Source: Oppiella nova (Eukaryota; Arthropoda; Arachnida; Sarcoptiformes; Oppiidae). From it: a stretch of 37,462 bases of DNA. Position 1 is the stretch's first letter, and every line of letters begins with the position of its first letter. The DNA lies in NCBI GenBank assembly GCA_905397405.1, contig CAJPVJ010000129.1:1-37462 (forward strand), given 5' to 3'. The position numbers and the translations under genes are program-made. Shown piece after piece: positions 35,504 to 37,462 of this stretch. The notes under the pieces were generated by a model, which worked only from the letters and a program-made list of their open reading frames with translations, made no database searches and had not been told where the DNA came from.

Positions 35504-35604
35504 AGTCTTGCACAACAGAATTATATTTATATTTATGGTGAGGAATAGTGTTTTGGTATAAACTTTCTCAACAGCGGGTGTGCTATACATGTGACTAAAA
35601 TGAA

Positions 35605-35649
35605 TGTTTGTGTTGCTTAAGCCCAATAGGTATTTATGCTGAGGTGTGT
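35605..35649 (+). repeat. 45-bp dispersed direct repeat, copy 1
   Basis: Exact match to 36383-36427, 778 bp away. Its last four bases overlap the 32-bp inverted repeat arm that starts at 35646. Confidence 0.95.
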
Positions 35650-35677
35650 TGGAGATGAGAAGGAATATGAGATAAAG
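35646..35677 (+). repeat. 32-bp inverted repeat, left arm, followed by a GA tract
   Basis: Exact reverse complement of 35940-35971. A GA tract (35676-35700) follows on its 3' side. Confidence 0.94.
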
Positions 35678-35700
35678 AGAGAGAGAGAGAGAGAGAGAGA
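35676..35700. repeat. (GA)n microsatellite
   Basis: Uninterrupted GA tract adjoining the left inverted-repeat arm. Confidence 0.97.
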
Positions 35701-35913
35701 CTGTATGGAGTGGTCACTATCACAGCGAGAGAGAGCGACATAGCGGTTGTTAGCGCCGGTATAGCCAGTGTCTGTGCGCCCTCTGACCCATCGATCTTTT
35801 CAGGCTATTCTAGTAAAATCAGTGTACATATCGTGTGGGCGACAACTCTTTCAAATATGGTTTTGTGATAAGGAGTGGTATTTATATTTATATTAAGACA
35901 ACACGTTCTGAAT

Positions 35914-35938
35914 GAGAGAGAGAGAGAGAGAGAGAGAG
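35914..35938. repeat. (GA)n microsatellite
   Basis: Uninterrupted GA tract that ends two bases before the right inverted-repeat arm. It is in the same orientation as the tract at 35676, so it is not part of the inverted copy. Confidence 0.97.
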
Positions 35939-35939
35939 G

Positions 35940-35971
35940 CTTTATCTCATATTCCTTCTCATCTCCAACAC
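35940..35971 (-). repeat. 32-bp inverted repeat, right arm
   Basis: Exact reverse complement of 35646-35677; pairing stops at 35971. Confidence 0.94.
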
Positions 35972-36382
35972 CTTAACCTCACATTCATTTGAATCTCTCA
36001 TTCATTTTCTACTCCTTATCTCTCGCTCACTCACTCTCTTCCTCTCAGTCACCATAACTCAGGCGTGAAATATACGAAAAAAGTGTGAAAAACTATAAAA
36101 TGGTTTTGTTTTGAAGGGAAATGCCTTCTGGGAAGATGTGATGCCATTAGAGCTCATCAACAAAACGGTACCGAAATATATGTATGAGACATGAAAAACA
36201 ATTTACTATTTCTTATGTAGAAAATAATAAGAAAATAAAGAAAAATTATTTTACATATATTTTTAACACATATTTAAAGGCAGAGAAAAAGTTTCGCTCA
36301 AATTGTTCGGCGGTTTTCTCTATTGCCATAAAATTGTTGCCAATGTTTGCAATACAACAGAATTTTTATTACATAATTGTTG

Positions 36383-36427
36383 TGTTTGTGTTGCTTAAGC
36401 CCAATAGGTATTTATGCTGAGGTGTGT
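36383..36427 (+). repeat. 45-bp dispersed direct repeat, copy 2
   Basis: Exact copy of 35605-35649. The inverted-repeat pair and two GA tracts lie between the copies. Confidence 0.95.
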
Positions 36428-37462
36428 CTACCCCTCGCACACAATCCCAGTCCCTAATCGTCGGGTTTGCTTATCGGCCGTAATATTAAATAGTAAATTA
36501 TTTGGGATTTATTTCTCTCTCGCGTTTTATTATTATATTATAATTTTTATATAAGAGATTTTCACGTAAAATATGAAAAAACTTTGACCTAAACAATAGA
36601 CTCGCAATTTTGCAACGATTTTCATGAGTTTATATCATATTATTATTTATTTATATAATTTTGTCTTATCTGTAATTGCGTTATTGACTTTCAAAACACG
36701 GGTAAAAATAAGTATATTTCTGTGCGAAATGAGTTTTTATTAATTTATTTTAATCATATAATTTATATCAAAAGTATATAAATTTATATAGTACCCGGAA
36801 TGTTTATTTGCGGTGCCATAAACATGAGTTAGTCTTACAATAATCAACAACACATAAAAAATAAGTAGAAAAATTAATATAAATTTTGTGATTATCAATG
36901 AAAGTCATTCATATCACTAAACAAACTGATGTATAATTTGATGCATATAGCGGTCTGTCTGTGAAAGTGTCTGAAAAAGTCTAAATTATAAATATAAATA
37001 TGTTTTTGTGATTAAATAAATTGTCTGATAGTGTGATGTGAATTGTTTAGGCATTTTTGACGCTCACCCTTGACTTTGAGGTTTTCTACATACACGGCAT
37101 AACTTTCCACTAAATCTAGCCATAAATATAAACATTAAACCCGCAAATAAAGTTTACATAACTTTTATCTTGTATTACATGGAGTACTAAAATAAGCCAT
37201 AATTTCTGTAAAATAAATTTCTCTCACTTTTAATTGCTTTGCAATCGTATAATACTCTGGTGTAGAAAAAACACGAGAAGTAAAAATAAAATTAATAATA
37301 GTTTCATAAACTTGATGTTCACAGAATATTTTACTTACTAGTAGTGATAGTTGCCATGTGTTTGGACTGACTGTTGAGTGAGAATATTAAGTAATTATAT
37401 TTTAATATTTCCTCTCGTTTTGCTTAATACCAGACAAATATAGTTTTCATTTACCTCGACTT
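36428..37462. other. Non-coding AT-rich right end
   Basis: No supported exon or repeat. If the leader exons belong to a gene extending rightwards, its first Ig-like or other mature-protein exon lies beyond the window. Confidence 0.5.

Larger units (their letters stand above)
27908..35604. other. Presumed intron, mostly unique AT-rich DNA
   Basis: About 7.7 kb with no supported exon. It holds a GA tract at 29451-29482, a CT tract at 32525-32553, a GA tract at 35470-35501 and a small imperfect hairpin at 28635-28674. A loose run of CAAAACGAAACACAACTAAC-like words lies at about 28510-28590. GC-richer patches at 30000-30400, 31030-31350 and 34080-34600 contain open frames without recognisable domains. 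Some of these could be untranslated or unannotated exons. Confidence 0.45.

Noticed and set aside
1-37462. tRNA, rRNA, spliceosomal RNA, CRISPR array, transposase or reverse transcriptase
   Set aside because: I looked for tRNA B-box strings, U1/U2/U4/U5/U6 core sequences, regularly spaced repeats and enzyme motifs on both strands and saw none that hold up.

Overview
This is an AT-rich, repeat-laden metazoan-type sequence. It has about two dozen (GA)n/(CT)n microsatellites, consensus GT..AG splice signals and almost no open reading frames longer than chance. There are no operons, bacterial ribosome sites, recognisable tRNAs or rRNA, CRISPR arrays or transposase/reverse transcriptase ORFs. The gene style (signal peptide on a short first coding exon, phase-1 donor, very long intron) and composition suggest an arthropod, possibly a mite-like or crustacean-like genome. 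The taxon is an inference; no gene here names it.

Gene content is small. Two plus-strand candidate first coding exons can be supported. One is at 998-1130, preceded by a 5'UTR exon with a candidate acceptor at 687-688 and followed by an excellent GTAAGT donor. The other is at 27805-27901, also followed by GTAAGT. Each encodes a signal peptide, each ends in phase 1, and no convincing downstream coding exon lies between them or after them. The simplest reading is that most of the window is long first-intron sequence. The two exons may be alternative promoter/leader exons joined to the same phase-1 acceptor beyond the right edge, or the starts of two separate secreted or membrane genes. A GC-richer block at about 27100-27420 is a candidate promoter/5'UTR for the second exon.

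The rest is structure. Four local direct duplications of 0.33-0.67 kb occur at 1350-2381, 3986-5291, 9211-9916 and 20186-21526. A near-perfect 568-bp inverted duplication with a 1-bp centre lies at 7402-8538, followed directly by a third, direct copy of its inner 128 bp (8539-8666). Three shorter inverted duplications touch GA/CT tracts (13.1/13.9 kb, 24.1/24.6 kb, 35.65/35.95 kb).

The most anomalous observation is in the fourth duplication. The first 127 bases of the second unit (20852-20978) are the exact base-by-base complement, NOT the reverse complement, of the matching bases of the first unit (20186-20312), in perfect register at the 666-bp repeat offset. Inversion cannot produce this and no known copying mechanism does. 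It is either a data-handling or deliberate alteration, or something undescribed; internal evidence suggests 20852-20978 is the altered block.
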